Source: Flavobacteriaceae bacterium
Lineage (GTDB): Bacteria; Bacteroidota; Bacteroidia; Flavobacteriales; Flavobacteriaceae
Assembly: GCA_002693605.1 (NCBI GenBank)
Contig: NZQO01000105.1
Coordinates: 1 to 15,329, forward strand
Direction: 5' to 3'
Length of the DNA stretch: 15,329 nucleotides
In this document: in pieces, positions 1-6,998 of the stretch
How the letters are laid out: every line of letters starts with the position of its first letter
Position numbering within the stretch: position 1 is the first letter of the stretch
The notes under the pieces: generated by a model
Databases searched by the model: none
What the model was told of the DNA's origin: nothing
Seen by the model: only the letters and a program-made list of their open reading frames with translations
Program-made: the position numbers and the translations under genes

Positions 1-29
1 TATATTTTTATTTATACTTATTATGAAAT

Positions 30-46
30 ATATAAGCAAATTATAT
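30..46. promoter_or_regulatory. AT-rich palindrome over the LysR start codon
   Basis: The sequence reads ATATAA, five bases (GCAAA), then TTATAT: a perfect inverted repeat with 6-base arms. Its right arm runs into the ATG at 45. LysR proteins commonly bind such imperfect dyads and repress their own genes, so this could be an autoregulatory site. The very high AT content means that such a dyad can also arise by chance. Confidence 0.3.
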
Positions 47-965
47 GAATTACACCATACACCAATTACGTGTCTTCCTGAAAGTAGTAGAAAAACAGAG
101 TATTACAAAGGCCTCGGAAGCACTGTATTTGAGTCAGCCCGCGGTTTCCATTCAACTGAAGAAATTTCAGGAGCAATTTGATATTCCCCTTACCGAGGTC
201 GTGGGCCGCCAACTCTACACTACGCCCTTTGGGGAAGAAGTCGCTGCCATGGCGCAAAAGATAGTCGATGAGGTCGATGCGCTGGAATACAAGGTTAAGG
301 CGCGCGAGGGCAAGGTAGCGGGTCGCCTCAAAATTTCATCGGTTTCCACCGGAAAGTACGTTATGCCTTATTTTTTGTCGGGTTTCGTAAACCAATATCC
401 AGATGTCGATCTTACCCTCGATGTTACCAACAGGCAAAAGGTAGTGGAGAGTTTGGAGCAGAACGCGATCGATTTTGCGCTGGTCTCGGTAATGCCGCAG
501 CACCTTGCGCTCAACAACGTCCCGTTGCTGGCCAACGAGCTGTATTTGGTAGGCGGACGCGAGCGTGACGAACGGCGCAGCCACGAGGCTTCCGAGATTT
601 TTGAAAAAGATTCCCTGCTATATCGCGAAGCAGGGTCTGCCACTCGCGCCGCAATGGAACAATTTATTGAAAGGCAGCACATTCGCAACAAAAAGAAGAT
701 GGAATTAACCAGTAACGAGGCGCTAAAGCAGGCCGTAATCGCAGGGCTGGGCTATTCCATCATGCCGCTTATTGGCATCAAGACCGCGCTCAATTTGAAG
801 GAACTGGTAATTATCCCGCACGAAGGACTTCCCCTAGTTACCGAATGGAACCTTGTATGGCTAAAGAGCAAAAAGCTGAGCCCTGTAGCTACCGCCTATC
901 TGGAATATCTGGAAACTGAAAAACAATCAATTGTAGAGCGTTACTTCTCGTGGGTAGGTAAATAG
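45..965 (+). CDS. LysR-family transcriptional regulator
   Basis: This 306-residue protein has the standard LysR length and layout. Residues 1-60 form the winged helix-turn-helix, with the hallmark run SITKASEALYLSQPAVSIQL. A linker helix follows at about 60-88. The effector-binding domain at about 90-295 begins with the typical GRLKISSVSTGKYVMPYFL segment. LysR proteins bind DNA as dimers or tetramers and respond to a small metabolite. The N-terminal region resembles the CbbR/CysB-like branch, but the effector cannot be named from sequence. The target gene may lie left of the window, because many LysR genes are divergent from their targets. The cys genes at the right end are more than 12 kb away and are not an obvious target. 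The start at 45 puts the helix-turn-helix at the usual distance from the N terminus. Confidence 0.93.
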   Translation: MNYTIHQLRVFLKVVEKQSITKASEALYLSQPAVSIQLKKFQEQFDIPLTEVVGRQLYTTPFGEEVAAMAQKIVDEVDALEYKVKAREGKVAGRLKISSVSTGKYVMPYFLSGFVNQYPDVDLTLDVTNRQKVVESLEQNAIDFALVSVMPQHLALNNVPLLANELYLVGGRERDERRSHEASEIFEKDSLLYREAGSATRAAMEQFIERQHIRNKKKMELTSNEALKQAVIAGLGYSIMPLIGIKTALNLKELVIIPHEGLPLVTEWNLVWLKSKKLSPVATAYLEYLETEKQSIVERYFSWVGK

Positions 966-1230
966 CGGCTATCGGTTTTGAGAATAAGTATTTCTGAAAT
1001 GAATTCTTTTCAATTGTTACGCTTGTCCCTGGGTCGTGGGGAACTTTTATTTGGGAAATACTCTCTTTCATATTTCCGATGCGGATAAATAGAAATATAA
1101 AAATAGCCGACGCAATAATTTTTTTCCACTTTCAAATGTATCTTAGTGCTTCGCCATCGCCTGGCGATTGATTTTTTTTTGGTCCGACGCATTGTGGCGA
1201 CCGGGCTATTTATTTTTGAAACAACTAACT
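966..1230. other. Intergenic region between LysR and WYL genes, possible promoter
   Basis: I see no gene in these 265 bases. A short GC-rich dyad, ATCGCC-T-GGCGAT at 1156-1168, is followed by a run of nine T (1172-1180). It could act as a weak terminator, although the one-base centre makes the real stem short. TATTTTTG at 1211-1218 matches the Bacteroidota -7 consensus TAnnTTTG, with a TTG at 1192-1194 sixteen bases upstream. This would give a very short leader for the WYL gene. Both sites are tentative. Confidence 0.35.
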
Positions 1231-2154
1231 ATGGCAACGTACAAACAACTTAAACGACTGGAACGGATTATTTATCTGCTGAAACGATGCAGCGGCATTT
1301 CAAAGGCCCAACTAATGGAAACATTGTGGAACGATTACGGTATTGAAACCTCTAGCCGTACTTTGGAGCGAGATCTCAAAACCCTAAAAGATGAATTTCT
1401 GCTGGATATTGAATACGACCATCAGGAACAAGGGTATGTGCTCGAGGATGACGAAGAGCGCGTGGGGCGATTCTTGAACTTTGCGGAGTTCGCCAGCCTG
1501 GCAGAGCTTTATGAAGAAGGGCTCGTAAATTACGAGCAGTTCCAAAAATGGGTTATTCCCGATGATAACTCGAGGTTTAAGGGCCTACAACATTTGCGGA
1601 AATTGCTGCACGCCATTGCGCAGGGCCGGAAAGTTCAGTTTATGAAAGAAAATTATCATGAGAACACCGAGAAAATGTACGTGGTATCGCCCCTGAGGTT
1701 GAAAGAATATTTAAATCGATGGTACTTAATTGCAGTTGCAGATGGCGAATCGGACATTCGCAACTTTGGCATCGACCGGCTTTCGTCGCTAACAATGTTG
1801 GAAACGCCGGCGTCGCGACCTGCAGATTTTGAGAAACAGTTGGCGCAGTACGATGATGTGGTAGGACTCAACTTTAGCGAATCGGAAAATGAACATCCCG
1901 AGACCGTGGTATTGCGCGCGCACAACAATCAGATAAAATACCTGAAGAGTTTGCCGCTGCACGCTTCGCAAGTTTGTGTAATGAGCGTGGAGGGAGATTG
2001 GGGGCGCGTGACTTATAAATTAAAGCCGAATTATGAGTTCATAACACAATTATTGCGAATGGCCGATATGGTAGAGGTGCAGGAACCCCAATGGCTTCGG
2101 GAACGAATAAAGGGATATATTGGTCGCATGGCGGCTCTTTATATCGCCACGTAG
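1231..2154 (+). CDS. WYL-domain transcriptional regulator
   Basis: This is a 307-residue regulator of the HTH plus WYL type. Residues 1-58 form a winged helix (GISKAQLMETLWNDYGIETS followed by RTLERDLKTL). The WYL domain lies at about 125-195, with RWYLIAVADGESDIRNFGID carrying the signature W-Y-L at 165-167 and the F-x-x-D-R strand after it. The C-terminal WCX extension covers about 220-305. WYL domains are thought to sense nucleic acids or small ligands, and they often control DNA-repair, stress or defence genes. I chose the ATG at 1231: the frame is open upstream to 1168, but the extra 21 residues match no family, while MATYKQLKRLERI is a typical N terminus. The gene precedes the structured element and the PcfJ-domain gene on the same strand, so it could regulate them; that is inference from position only. 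Confidence 0.9.
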   Translation: MATYKQLKRLERIIYLLKRCSGISKAQLMETLWNDYGIETSSRTLERDLKTLKDEFLLDIEYDHQEQGYVLEDDEERVGRFLNFAEFASLAELYEEGLVNYEQFQKWVIPDDNSRFKGLQHLRKLLHAIAQGRKVQFMKENYHENTEKMYVVSPLRLKEYLNRWYLIAVADGESDIRNFGIDRLSSLTMLETPASRPADFEKQLAQYDDVVGLNFSESENEHPETVVLRAHNNQIKYLKSLPLHASQVCVMSVEGDWGRVTYKLKPNYEFITQLLRMADMVEVQEPQWLRERIKGYIGRMAALYIAT

Positions 2155-2174
2155 CGCGAAGATCAATGATACTA

Positions 2175-2304
2175 TAAATCCGTCCGGGCAGAAACGGAAG
2201 CACGTTTCAACAATGACAAAGGATTCCTGTAAAAGGATGGGGAGCCTTGAGTGGGAAGATTTCACCGCAATGGTGAAAGCACTTTGTCATCCGGACTGGA
2301 TTTA
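2175..2304 (+). ncRNA. Candidate structured RNA or long nested inverted repeat upstream of the PcfJ gene
   Basis: Four perfect or near-perfect stems nest without conflict. P1 pairs 2175-2187 with 2291-2304 (TAAATCCGTCCGG with CCGGACTGGATTTA, 13 pairs, one bulged T at 2297). P2 is the hairpin 2191-2208 (GAAACG, 6-base loop, CGTTTC). P3 pairs 2213-2221 with 2282-2290 (ATGACAAAG with CTTTGTCAT, 9 pairs) and abuts P1 directly on the 3' side, so the two could stack coaxially. P4 is the hairpin 2260-2278 (TTTCACC, GCAAT, GGTGAAA, 7 pairs). A weaker hairpin, TCCT-GTAAA-AGGA, fills 2225-2237. Together these form a three-way junction with a branched P3 arm. No T-run follows P1, so it is not a simple terminator. 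The element ends 38 bases before the ATG of the PcfJ-domain gene. It matches no riboswitch or ribozyme I can recall. It could be a cis-regulatory leader, a small RNA, or a miniature palindromic mobile element. The strand is assumed from its neighbours. Confidence 0.55.
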
Positions 2305-2305
2305 A
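2213..2305 (+). CDS. Possible 30-residue small protein or leader peptide
   Basis: An ATG at 2213 opens a 30-codon frame ending in TAA at 2303-2305. The product begins MTKDSCKRMGS and continues LEWEDFTAMVKALCHPDWI. The middle, LEWEDFTAMVKAL, could form an amphipathic helix, and there are two cysteines and two tryptophans. I recognise no family. The frame lies wholly inside the nested inverted repeats: its first codons form one arm of the 9-base stem and its last codons form the 3' arms. If translated, ribosomes would melt the structure, as in a leader-peptide attenuator. The alternative is that the frame is accidental and the RNA fold is what matters. The PcfJ-domain gene starts 37 bases after the stop. 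An in-frame extension back to 2120 exists but overlaps the end of the WYL gene and is not favoured. Confidence 0.3.
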   Translation: MTKDSCKRMGSLEWEDFTAMVKALCHPDWI

Positions 2306-2342
2306 TTCCTAAAATCTCAAAACCACACAAAATTTCAATACC

Positions 2343-3752
2343 ATGATTTTCAGCCTTAGGGATTACAGACCGGTACATTATGGTACCGAATCGTATTTAC
2401 GTAGGGTCTACGCTGAAACATCCGTGACCAACGAGGAGCTGGAATTACTGAACTCCATCTACGCGCGGCTTACCTTAGAGCGCAATTTTGAATACAACGT
2501 GATACCTGTAATGAGCAGCCACCATCCATTCAAAGTGGCACGCATGTTTTCCTGGTTCGAGTTCTTGCTAGATATTACGCACGATTGGCTGTTCAGTTCG
2601 CTTTGCACTGACGTGGCGTGGTGCTTCAATAACGAATTGTTCCTTAATGAGCAAACGCAATGGCAGTTCGAGCAATGCAAATCGATTATTTCAGAATACA
2701 ATAAGGTTGCGACCTACGTATTCGATTTTCAGCAAACCCGAAATACCTTGTTGTGTTTCTGTATCCTTTCGGTACGTCCCGATTTCCAAAAGGCAAGCAT
2801 TCGGCAACTCGCCGAAAAATTAGCCGACCATTACCCCCCTTTTTCCAAGAAAAGTTTTCAGTTGCTCTTGGCAGGTGACGAATCGCTAAGCTTCTTGGGC
2901 GATTACCTTCAATACCTTACGCGAGGGGAAATTAATTTGCTATTAGAGTTATTGGAAGGAAAAAGCCTTCGGAAACTCTTAGGGCCAAAAACTATTTCGA
3001 AAACCGAAAATAGTATACTTCTGCAAAACGTGATAAAATTGCCCGGCTTCAAGGACCATATTCTGGAGCGGCATATACTGGCGGCACGCATTCTCAAAAA
3101 TGAAGTCGATAAAGTAGAAACGCTGACTAGGATGCTTAGCCTTTCGGCAACGTTTCGGTATGATTTGAATATGTTTTGTACCGACTTCAATTTTTGGCGA
3201 AATCTTTTCCACATTCTCAAAAAGAAAAAAAACGTTACGATAACTCAACTGTCGTGGTGTATAGATTACATTGAATACAAGCGGTACCGAGACGTTACGC
3301 CACTTAGCTATTCGCTTAAGGGCCGAACTTTCCAGTCGATTGAAAGGGCGATGACCGAGTGGCACCACAGCCCGGAGTATTTTATTCGGAAGAAAGACCT
3401 TAGCATTACCTGGCCTTCCCTCCCTTTGCCTTCCTTCGAAAAAAAGATAGCGCGTGTAACATATACCATTAAGGAAATAAACTCCGGAAAGGAACTATTG
3501 CGGGAAAGCCAGACAATGAAACATTGCGTATACAGTTATCTAGATCGCTGTCAAAGAGGGAAATCGCATATTTTTAGATTGATGGAACACAGTAATTCAT
3601 CCAATCGCTACCTCGCGACACTGGAGATTCGTGATGGGACAGTTATTCAAATTGGCGGTAAGCACAACCACCAGCCCGTTGGTAATGATATTGCACTCAT
3701 AGAAGAATGGGCCCAGCAACGAGGGTTACAATTGGATATACAACAGGAATAA
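2343..3752 (+). CDS. PcfJ-domain protein
   Basis: This 469-residue soluble protein has no signal peptide. The C-terminal ~98 residues (about 372-469) match the PcfJ-like domain. Features are ELLRESQTMKHCVYSYLDRC, then RGKSHIF, then a strand RYLATLEIRDGTVIQIGGKH, then NHQPVGND and a closing helix IEEWAQQRGL. The conserved M-x-H-C (C395) and DRC (C403) positions are present. The first ~370 residues are helical and rich in Phe, Leu and Lys, with no motif I recognise. PcfJ is named from a conjugative plasmid, but relatives are common on Bacteroidota chromosomes and their biochemical role is unknown. The A-rich spacer before the ATG is typical for translation in this phylum. The gene sits 24 bases before the hydrolase gene, so they are probably co-transcribed. 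The structured element at 2175-2304 lies immediately upstream. No conjugation genes are nearby. Confidence 0.8.
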   Translation: MIFSLRDYRPVHYGTESYLRRVYAETSVTNEELELLNSIYARLTLERNFEYNVIPVMSSHHPFKVARMFSWFEFLLDITHDWLFSSLCTDVAWCFNNELFLNEQTQWQFEQCKSIISEYNKVATYVFDFQQTRNTLLCFCILSVRPDFQKASIRQLAEKLADHYPPFSKKSFQLLLAGDESLSFLGDYLQYLTRGEINLLLELLEGKSLRKLLGPKTISKTENSILLQNVIKLPGFKDHILERHILAARILKNEVDKVETLTRMLSLSATFRYDLNMFCTDFNFWRNLFHILKKKKNVTITQLSWCIDYIEYKRYRDVTPLSYSLKGRTFQSIERAMTEWHHSPEYFIRKKDLSITWPSLPLPSFEKKIARVTYTIKEINSGKELLRESQTMKHCVYSYLDRCQRGKSHIFRLMEHSNSSNRYLATLEIRDGTVIQIGGKHNHQPVGNDIALIEEWAQQRGLQLDIQQE

Positions 3753-3776
3753 TATACTAACGAAGTAATACACACC

Positions 3777-4280
3777 ATGAAAATTCTATACCTACATGGC
3801 CTCGACAGCCAATTGAGCGCAGCGAAGCGCACAGTGCTCTCCCATTACGGGAAGGTGTTGGCCCCAACCATTAACTACCAAGACGATTCGCAAAGTGCAG
3901 AAACCCTTGTACGGCAGTTTGGCAGTGACGAAATAAATGTAGTTATCGGCAGCAGTATGGGAGGTTTTGCGGGCTTTTACGTGAGCGAGGCATTTCGATG
4001 TCCCGCGTTGCTGTTCAATCCGGCCTTGGCCCACCGTAGCGTACTGCAGAAAATACCTACTTACGCAACTAATTCGCGGCACTTTAAGCAATTTGTCCTG
4101 GGCGCCCAGGACGAGGTGGTCGACCCCAAAGCAACGTTGCGCTTTATTGCCGATTGGCTATCGAATAGCACGAAATATGACATTCACCTACATCCGGACC
4201 TTGCCCACCGAATTCCAATTGCCGTTTTTGAAAGCGAAATCGCCAACTTCTTTAGTAAGGTTAGCCAGAATGTACAATAA
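3777..4280 (+). CDS. YqiA/YcfP-like alpha/beta hydrolase
   Basis: A 167-residue compact alpha/beta-hydrolase of the YqiA (UPF0227) type, predicted cytoplasmic esterase. It begins MKILYLHGLDSQLSAAKR, in which the HG forms the oxyanion-hole strand. The nucleophile elbow is GSSMGGF with Ser60. The acid is probably Asp112 in GAQDEVVDP, and the base His144 in HPDLAHRI. The whole triad is therefore present and the length fits the family, which lacks a large lid domain. Family members hydrolyse short acyl esters in vitro, but the natural substrate is unknown. The gene follows the PcfJ-domain gene by 24 bases on the same strand. Whether the two act together cannot be told from sequence. Confidence 0.85.
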   Translation: MKILYLHGLDSQLSAAKRTVLSHYGKVLAPTINYQDDSQSAETLVRQFGSDEINVVIGSSMGGFAGFYVSEAFRCPALLFNPALAHRSVLQKIPTYATNSRHFKQFVLGAQDEVVDPKATLRFIADWLSNSTKYDIHLHPDLAHRIPIAVFESEIANFFSKVSQNVQ

Positions 4281-4630
4281 TTTCAGCGGAATTGAAATCA
4301 ACACAGTTTGCCAATTATTATCTCCTAAAGCGAACTTGATTTCTCACCCTTATGGAAACTGGAGTATTCTATATTTATCGGCCATAATTCGAAATTGTTT
4401 TACCGTACCTAAAATTTCCCATTTCAACGCATGGTGTGTCGTCAGATTATCTAAGATATCGATAGGAAAATTCCAATTCATGATTCCAGTATTAATTGAC
4501 ACCTCAATTTATACGAATTTCGCCACAACTATTTCAATCATAAAATAGCAAGATGTGTGGAGTACTGATAAAATTACCTTCATAAAAAAAATAGTATCTT
4601 CCGTATCGTTTTACCAATACGATATTGATT
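4281..4630. other. AT-rich gene-less region with a short palindrome
   Basis: About 350 bases are without a convincing gene. A frame overlapping the hydrolase gene runs through to 4548, but its product has no recognisable domain and looks like translated AT-rich noncoding sequence. Near the right end TATCGT (4604-4609), nine bases, and ACGATA (4619-4624) form an inverted repeat six bases before the ATG at 4631. This could be an operator or a small leader hairpin for the next gene. No T-rich hairpin terminator is visible after the hydrolase gene. Confidence 0.4.
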
Positions 4631-6301
4631 ATGAAAAAAATAGTACTCAGTTGTTACTTCCTGTTTACCGCTACCCTAATTTTTGGGCAAACAAGCGGCA
4701 CATCGAATAATTACACTCAGCTTGTGGAGCTGTTCAACCAATGGAGAAGTTTTGAGAAACCGCCAATGCTAAACGGTGCCCCCGATTACACCGAAACCAC
4801 ATTTACAGAAAGACATCCCCGCTTTAAGCAGTTGCAACGGCAACTTATGGCGATAGACACCGTAGGCTGGCGATTGCCCAAGAAGGTAGATTGGATGGTT
4901 GTATGGGCCGAAATGAACGGGTACGAATTTAACCACCGCGTGCTCAAACCTTGGGTTCGGGACCCGGCATTCTACAAAACCGTTTGGACCTATAAAAGCG
5001 ATGTCCCCGCCCACGAGGGCCCTACCCACCATGCGGTCCTTGAGCTTTGGTCGTACTCATTTCCGTTGGATGCCTCCTCCCGTGAATGGTTGTTATCCGA
5101 TTTAAGCGTGATTCCGGCTCTGAACGCCCAAGCGAGGATTAATTTAACCGGTAACGCCCGCGACCTCTGGGTAACCGGCATCAGGGATATTCAGCAACAG
5201 GCCGATGTTCTGGCTTCACTAAGCGACAAACCCTCCATACAAAAAGATCCCGAGCTGTTGCAAGCTGTGGAGGCCGCCCTTACCTCCACGACCCAATTTG
5301 TGGAATGGCTGCAGGCAGAGGCTTCGTCCAAAACCGGTCCTTCCGGTATTGGCAAGGACAATTATACGTGGTATCTACAAAATGTCCATCTCGTCCCGCT
5401 AACGTGGGATGATGAGGTTATGATCCTAAAGCGGGAGCTCGCGCGGGCTTGGTCTTCCCTTAAATTGGAAGAACACCGAAACCGATCACTTCCAGAGCTA
5501 ACCGCTGCCAACTCACCCGAGGCATATGATGCCATGGCAGATAAGGCGGCAATAAGTTTGCTAACTTTTCTAGAGGAACAGGAAATCGTTACCGTAAAAC
5601 CCTATTTTGAACCTGCCCTACGGGCCCATCTGGGTGAATATTTACCCGAATCAAAGCGTAATTTTTTCACGATAGGCGAACATTACGATCCGCGACCGCT
5701 CTACTCGCATTTTTACCATTGGTTTGAGCTCGCCCGTATGGAAAATGAACCGCACATAAGCCCTATCAGGCGCGGACCCGTTCTCTACAACATATTCGAT
5801 TCACGTAACGAGGGTACGGCCACCGCGGTGGAAGAAATTTTTATGCACGCCGGCCTTTATGATGACAGTCCGCGTACCCGTGAAATAGTGTACATCATGA
5901 TCGCCCAGCGCGCCGCAAGGGGGCTGGGTTCGTTATACGCCCACGCGAACGAAATGAGCATGGAAGAAGCCGGCGGGATCCATTCCGAATTCACCCCACG
6001 TGGCTGGATGAAGACCGAAAAAGACCTTCTTATCTTCGAGCAACATCTATATCTACGCCAACCTGGTTACGGTACAAGCTATATAACGGGCAAGTACCTG
6101 TTGGAATACGCCATGGCAGATTATGCCAAACTGAAGGAACAGCAAGGTGAGCCATTTCGCCTTAAGGAATTTTTCGATACACTGAACAGTATCGGAAACA
6201 TCCCTATTTCCTTAGGACATTGGCAGATGACCGGCTCCAAATCGCACTTGGCCCCCGTCCTCGAAACATCTAAATCGCTGGACGCCCTGCTGAAGGAATA
6301 G
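4631..6301 (+). CDS. Secreted DUF885-family protein
   Basis: A 556-residue exported protein. The N terminus [20 protein letters not shown] is a signal peptide, with likely cleavage near the FG-Q boundary that is common in Bacteroidota. The rest resembles DUF885. It has a helical N-terminal half with [15 protein letters not shown] (87-100) and [20 protein letters not shown] (238-257). The C-terminal half has [19 protein letters not shown] (394-412), then [20 protein letters not shown] (478-497) and the [19 protein letters not shown] segment. DUF885 members are suspected zinc peptidases with an HExxPGHH motif shortly before the EG segment. Here that stretch reads [13 protein letters not shown] and the histidines are missing, so the protein may be a diverged branch or an inactive relative. 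The frame is open to a TTG at 4625, but the ATG at 4631 gives the proper signal peptide. It appears to be transcribed alone. Confidence 0.75.
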   Translation: MKKIVLSCYFLFTATLIFGQTSGTSNNYTQLVELFNQWRSFEKPPMLNGAPDYTETTFTERHPRFKQLQRQLMAIDTVGWRLPKKVDWMVVWAEMNGYEFNHRVLKPWVRDPAFYKTVWTYKSDVPAHEGPTHHAVLELWSYSFPLDASSREWLLSDLSVIPALNAQARINLTGNARDLWVTGIRDIQQQADVLASLSDKPSIQKDPELLQAVEAALTSTTQFVEWLQAEASSKTGPSGIGKDNYTWYLQNVHLVPLTWDDEVMILKRELARAWSSLKLEEHRNRSLPELTAANSPEAYDAMADKAAISLLTFLEEQEIVTVKPYFEPALRAHLGEYLPESKRNFFTIGEHYDPRPLYSHFYHWFELARMENEPHISPIRRGPVLYNIFDSRNEGTATAVEEIFMHAGLYDDSPRTREIVYIMIAQRAARGLGSLYAHANEMSMEEAGGIHSEFTPRGWMKTEKDLLIFEQHLYLRQPGYGTSYITGKYLLEYAMADYAKLKEQQGEPFRLKEFFDTLNSIGNIPISLGHWQMTGSKSHLAPVLETSKSLDALLKE

Positions 6302-6357
6302 TTATCCCTCCCGAAAATAATTCTACGAAAGCAAGATAACTTGTAAGAATATTTATT

Positions 6358-6376
6358 TACTTTGTATTTCAAAGTA
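6358..6376. promoter_or_regulatory. Perfect 7-5-7 palindrome, candidate operator of the membrane gene cluster
   Basis: TACTTTG, five bases (TATTT), then CAAAGTA form a perfect inverted repeat ending seven bases before the ATG at 6384. The left arm also resembles the Bacteroidota -7 promoter element (consensus TAnnTTTG), so a bound dimer would mask the promoter. The second gene of the cluster encodes a winged-helix regulator, which is the obvious candidate to bind here and repress its own operon. I found no second copy elsewhere in the window. The function is inferred; the symmetry is direct observation. Confidence 0.6.
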
Positions 6377-6383
6377 CTTTTAT

Positions 6384-6998
6384 ATGAAAGACAATTATAA
6401 GGAGGATCTCAAGGAGATAAGGCATTTAATGAACCGCTCGTCCCGTTTTACCCACGTAAGTGGAATTTCTGGCATTGCGGTGGGCATCCTGGCGCTCGCT
6501 GCCACCTTCATTGCGTACATTTTCTTTGCCGAGGTGCTGTTTTACACTGAAAGCCCCACTAAGGGTGCGACCTCAAATTACACGTGGCAATTGGCAACCT
6601 TGGGCGCGATAACATTGATTTTAGCCATACTTATTGTGGTAATCCTAACCTATAGGGAAACGACCCGGAAAAAACTTCGCTTTTGGGCCCTCCCAACCCA
6701 CCTGCTATTGTTCCATCTCTCCGTTCCATTGGCAATTGGGGGTGCCGTGAGCATATTTCTGCTTCAGCAAAATTTACCCGTTTGGCTCCTGCCCACCACG
6801 CTCCTATTTTATGGACTTGCCCTGCTAAGCGCGAGTCATTATACCCTGCCAGCGTTTAAAAATCTTGGTCTGTGGCAATTGGGATTGGGGCTGCTTGCCC
6901 TTTTTTTCATTGAATGGGCATTGGTATTCTGGGCCTTTGGTTTCGGCATAATCCATATCCTCTACGGTATTCTAATCCTTCGGAAATCGAACAAGTGA
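6384..6998 (+). CDS. Membrane protein of unknown function paired with HTH_34 regulator
   Basis: A 204-residue integral membrane protein. A charged N-terminal segment of about 35 residues (MKDNYKEDLKEIRHLMNRSS) precedes hydrophobic spans at about 25-50, 70-90, 108-128, 132-150 and 160-200, the last probably two helices. That gives five or six membrane segments. I recognise no enzymatic motif. The gene overlaps the next one by four bases (GTGA at 6995-6998), a sign of translational coupling, so the membrane protein and regulator are made together. In Bacteroidota such membrane proteins are often found directly before a small winged-helix regulator, which suggests a membrane-stress or self-regulating module, but no function is established here. 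Confidence 0.75.
   Translation: MKDNYKEDLKEIRHLMNRSSRFTHVSGISGIAVGILALAATFIAYIFFAEVLFYTESPTKGATSNYTWQLATLGAITLILAILIVVILTYRETTRKKLRFWALPTHLLLFHLSVPLAIGGAVSIFLLQQNLPVWLLPTTLLFYGLALLSASHYTLPAFKNLGLWQLGLGLLALFFIEWALVFWAFGFGIIHILYGILILRKSNK

Noticed and set aside
1024..1048. Possible terminator hairpin after the LysR gene (GTCCC with GGGGAAC, then a T-rich stretch)
   Set aside because: The stem is short and interrupted by a bulge, so it is too weak to call.
2175..2304. Known riboswitch, ribozyme or intron domain explaining the nested stems
   Set aside because: I looked for TPP, cobalamin, c-di-GMP, THF, ZTP and hammerhead core sequences and group II domain V; none is present. A GAAAC at 2191 recalls the hammerhead, but no CTGATGA exists.
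2120..2305. Open frame of 61 codons starting inside the WYL gene
   Set aside because: The first half overlaps the WYL coding sequence in another frame and does not look like a protein; only the part from 2213 is worth considering.
4093..4548. 151-codon frame overlapping the hydrolase gene
   Set aside because: The product is in the wrong frame of a clear gene and then runs through AT-rich spacer, with no domain or conserved pattern.
5012..5032. HEGPTHH at residues 128-134 of the DUF885-type protein, resembling HExxPGHH
   Set aside because: It is one residue short, lies in the N-terminal half rather than before the EG segment, and has the Pro and His in the wrong register; it is more likely a different conserved surface motif.
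6301..6340. GTTATC and GATAAC inverted repeat after the DUF885-type gene
   Set aside because: The arms are only six bases with a 28-base spacer and no T-run, so it does not work as a terminator.
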